DNA from: Methanomassiliicoccaceae archaeon
GTDB taxonomy: Archaea; Thermoplasmatota; Thermoplasmata; Methanomassiliicoccales; Methanomethylophilaceae
Direction: 5' to 3'
Assembly (NCBI GenBank): GCA_009776625.1
Contig: WRNL01000091.1
Span: 1-6,418, forward strand
DNA: 6,418 nucleotides
This document shows positions 5,422 through 6,418 of the stretch, piece by piece. The notes beneath the pieces were generated by a model. It did no database searches and was not told the DNA's origin. It saw only the letters and a program-made list of their open reading frames with translations. The position numbers and the translations under genes were made by a program. The first letter of the stretch is position 1. Each line of letters begins with the position of its first letter.

Positions 5422-5437
5422 CCTGTCCAGGCGGGGA

Positions 5438-5515
5438 TGGTGGACCCAATGCGATTTGAACGCACGACCTCCCGGTTATCAGCCGGGCGCTCCAGCCAGT
5501 CTAAGCTATGGGTCC
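5438..5515 (-). tRNA. tRNA-Ile (anticodon GAT), CCA encoded
   Basis: The minus strand folds as a complete cloverleaf: acceptor GGACCCA with TGGGTCC, D-stem GCTT/GAGC with a TTAGACTGGCTG-type loop, anticodon stem CCCGG/CCGGG around the loop CTGATAA (anticodon GAT, reading AUC/AUU isoleucine codons), a 5-nt variable loop, and T-arm GTGCG-TTCAAAT-CGCAT. The discriminator is A at 5441, followed by an encoded CCA (5440-5438). Length is 75 nt without CCA, with no intron. A TATA-like box lies about 29 nt upstream. The rloAB island begins past its 3' end, the side at which integrating elements usually insert. Confidence 0.96.
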
Positions 5516-5539
5516 GCAACCACTCGAATAAGGACTTAC

Positions 5540-5548
5540 CATATAAAC
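5540..5548. promoter_or_regulatory. TATA-like box for tRNA-Ile, possibly shared with the membrane gene
   Basis: CATATAAAC reads GTTTATATG on the minus strand, a good archaeal TATA box whose centre is about 29 nt before the tRNA 5' end. On the plus strand the same element is about 65 nt before the ATG at 5610, so it could also start a short-leader mRNA for the downstream membrane protein. No other TATA box is obvious in between. Confidence 0.55.
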
Positions 5549-5609
5549 CTTATCAACGCCGTTGTTTTCGCAGGGTTTCTTGATAAAGTATGACCGCATA
5601 CCTGCCCGT

Positions 5610-6077
5610 ATGGCGAAGGTGTTCGAGGAGGCGCAGGACGTCCTGCCGAGGGACGCGTTCCTAATCATGGCCTCGGCGCTGACGGCGACGGCCGCGTTCA
5701 TGCTTGTATGCTGCTTCATAGAGCCGTTGGGCGTACGGCCCTGGATGGCCGCGGTCGCCGCGACCGTGTTCGCCGCCGCGATCGTTTTCTGTAAGGCGGT
5801 GAAGCTCAGGGTCTCCGTCGAGGACGGCGTGATCCGCGTCAGGCTCCTGAAGGGGTACGCCATACCCTTCGGGGAGGTAATCGACCACAGGGTGGGGGAC
5901 ATGGACGAGATACGCAACTACAGCGGATGGGGCACGAAGAAGGTGTCTTACAAGAACCTCGTCTGCGCAGGGTGCGACAGGGGGGTGTCCCTGAAGCTGA
6001 CCGGGCGGCGCGTCCTAACCATATCGCTGCGCGACCCGGAGGGGTTCGCCTCGATCCTGCCCCCGGCGCAGGGCTGA
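5610..6077 (+). CDS. Small two-helix membrane protein with PH-like domain
   Basis: 155 residues from the ATG at 5610. Two hydrophobic helices lie at about residues 17-36 (FLIMASALTATAAFMLVCCF) and 45-62 (WMAAVAATVFAAAIVF). A soluble beta-rich C-terminal domain follows from about 65, with alternating strands KLRVSVEDGVIRVRLL and YAIPFGEVIDHRV, then RNYSGWGTKK, then RGVSLKLTGRRVLTISLRDPEGFASIL. The Y-GWG motif, the later GV-L-L strand and the final 'D/P-E-x-F/L' helix recall a widespread small membrane family with a bacterial PH-like domain; function is unknown in that family. The frame is open further upstream, and TTG codons at 5580 and 5562 are possible earlier starts; no start has a clear Shine-Dalgarno sequence, so the 5' end is uncertain. 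Confidence 0.72.
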   Translation: MAKVFEEAQDVLPRDAFLIMASALTATAAFMLVCCFIEPLGVRPWMAAVAATVFAAAIVFCKAVKLRVSVEDGVIRVRLLKGYAIPFGEVIDHRVGDMDEIRNYSGWGTKKVSYKNLVCAGCDRGVSLKLTGRRVLTISLRDPEGFASILPPAQG

Positions 6078-6084
6078 CTGCAAG

Positions 6085-6093
6085 CATTATTAA
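6085..6093 (+). promoter_or_regulatory. TATA-like box of the RNA-binding protein gene
   Basis: CATTATTAA is centred about 26 nt before the ATG at 6115, with no Shine-Dalgarno sequence between, suggesting a leaderless transcript separate from the preceding gene, which ends only 37 nt before that ATG. Confidence 0.45.
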
Positions 6094-6114
6094 CCGGCAC
6101 TCCATCGGCGGCTC

Positions 6115-6418
6115 ATGCAGGGGACGTTCCATTGGCTCAGGATGAGGGTGTTCTGCTACGCCACGGAGGACGAGGAGCTCGTCGGCGGGGCGCTGGCGGA
6201 GCTGGCCGGCGTTGACGAGGTGGAGCGCGACGAGGCGGACAGCGAGCACGGGAACAGGATACTGATCTTCAGCTGCGAGCTCCTGAAACAGGCGGACGTC
6301 GTCCCTGTGTTCCAAAGGCTAGGGAGGGAGCTGTGCGAGGGGCTCGCCGGCAGCCTCGGCGACAGGGTGGACGAGGACTGCGTCCTCCACCTGAGGCTCG
6401 ACAAGCAGGAGCTGGTGC
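6115..6418 (+). CDS. Archaeal RNA-binding protein, COG1325 / exosome-associated type (3' end outside window)
   Basis: 101 complete codons are present; the family is roughly 140-150 residues, so about a quarter is missing. Matching signatures are RVFCYATEDEELV near the start (11-23), SEHGNRILIFSCEL (43-56), corresponding to the HGNPI motif, and the late LRLDKQEL (93-100), corresponding to the family's 'LRxDKQ' stretch. The family (PF01877-type) is annotated as an RNA-binding protein related to an exosome subunit and is typical of archaea, where its gene is often near RNA-processing genes. The ATG at 6115 is supported by the TATA spacing; M10 is an unlikely alternative because it would cut off the first strand. 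A cytoplasmic role in RNA metabolism is likely. Confidence 0.86.
   Translation, partial: MQGTFHWLRMRVFCYATEDEELVGGALAELAGVDEVERDEADSEHGNRILIFSCELLKQADVVPVFQRLGRELCEGLAGSLGDRVDEDCVLHLRLDKQELV

Larger units (their letters stand above)
5002..5437. other. AT-rich 435-bp leader between rloA and tRNA-Ile
   Basis: No convincing gene is present; open frames crossing it owe their length to the repeat array. It holds the probable rloA promoter (5021-5030), a 10-bp inverted repeat (5015-5024 and 5098-5107), phased AT tracts (5036-5067), two copies of a 13-mer (5066-5078 and 5223-5235), the GTCAATT array (5264-5383), a TATA-like palindrome (5384-5395) and the T-rich tail of the tRNA transcript (about 5405-5421). 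Nothing notable was seen in 5108-5222. Confidence 0.6.

Noticed and set aside
5002..5440. Duplicated tRNA 3' end marking an att site
   Set aside because: No second copy of the tRNA 3' sequence was found by eye in the non-coding regions, so no attachment site is claimed.
5175..5593. Two overlapping plus-strand frames running through the GTCAATT array and the tRNA
   Set aside because: The repeat happens to lack stops in these frames and gives peptides such as GSIMGQL; one frame also runs into the tRNA gene. No start signal or family resemblance.

Overview
The window looks like archaeal DNA, most likely euryarchaeal and possibly from the Thermoplasmata/Methanomassiliicoccales side. That lineage guess is inference. 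The support is as follows. Several genes have a TATA-like box centred about 25 nt before the ATG and no Shine-Dalgarno sequence, which is the leaderless arrangement. The last gene is an RNA-binding protein of the archaeal COG1325 type. AGG and ATA codons are used heavily. By eye the genes at both ends are GC-rich, and the middle of the window (about 2.86-5.43 kb) is clearly more AT-rich.

Layout. 2-502 (+): C-terminal part of a pirin-family protein. 503-2074 (-): a membrane-anchored P-loop GTPase with two zinc ribbons; its stop codon directly abuts the pirin stop. 2075-2127: a short divergent promoter region whose single TATA-like element suits both directions. 2128-2827 (+): a two-gene unit, a 93-residue parvulin prolyl isomerase followed by a Lys/Glu/Ala-rich protein ending in a DUF2188-like domain, closed by a perfect GC palindrome plus T-run terminator. 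2859-3137: non-coding DNA with several short hairpins and a 20-bp-period repeat. 3138-5001 (-): an overlapping pair, an RloA-like AAA/ABC-type ATPase followed by an RloB-like Toprim-fold protein, which resembles a two-gene anti-phage module. 5002-5437: about 435 bp of AT-rich non-coding DNA with a likely rloA promoter, a 10-bp inverted repeat overlapping its TATA box, a 13-bp direct repeat and a helically phased GTCAATT array. 5438-5515 (-): tRNA-Ile(GAT) with encoded CCA. 5610-6077 (+): a small two-helix membrane protein with a PH-like domain. 6115-6418 (+): the N-terminal part of the COG1325 RNA-binding protein.

How it fits together. The flanks look like ordinary chromosomal housekeeping genes: protein folding, RNA metabolism and a tRNA. 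The rloA-rloB pair, with its AT-rich leader and repeats, lies just past the 3' end of a tRNA gene, between two housekeeping blocks. That placement and the composition shift suggest an acquired defence island. No integrase and no tRNA-end duplication are visible. The parts least explained by known families are the upstream control region of the rloAB pair, especially the GTCAATT array, and the membrane zinc-ribbon GTPase.
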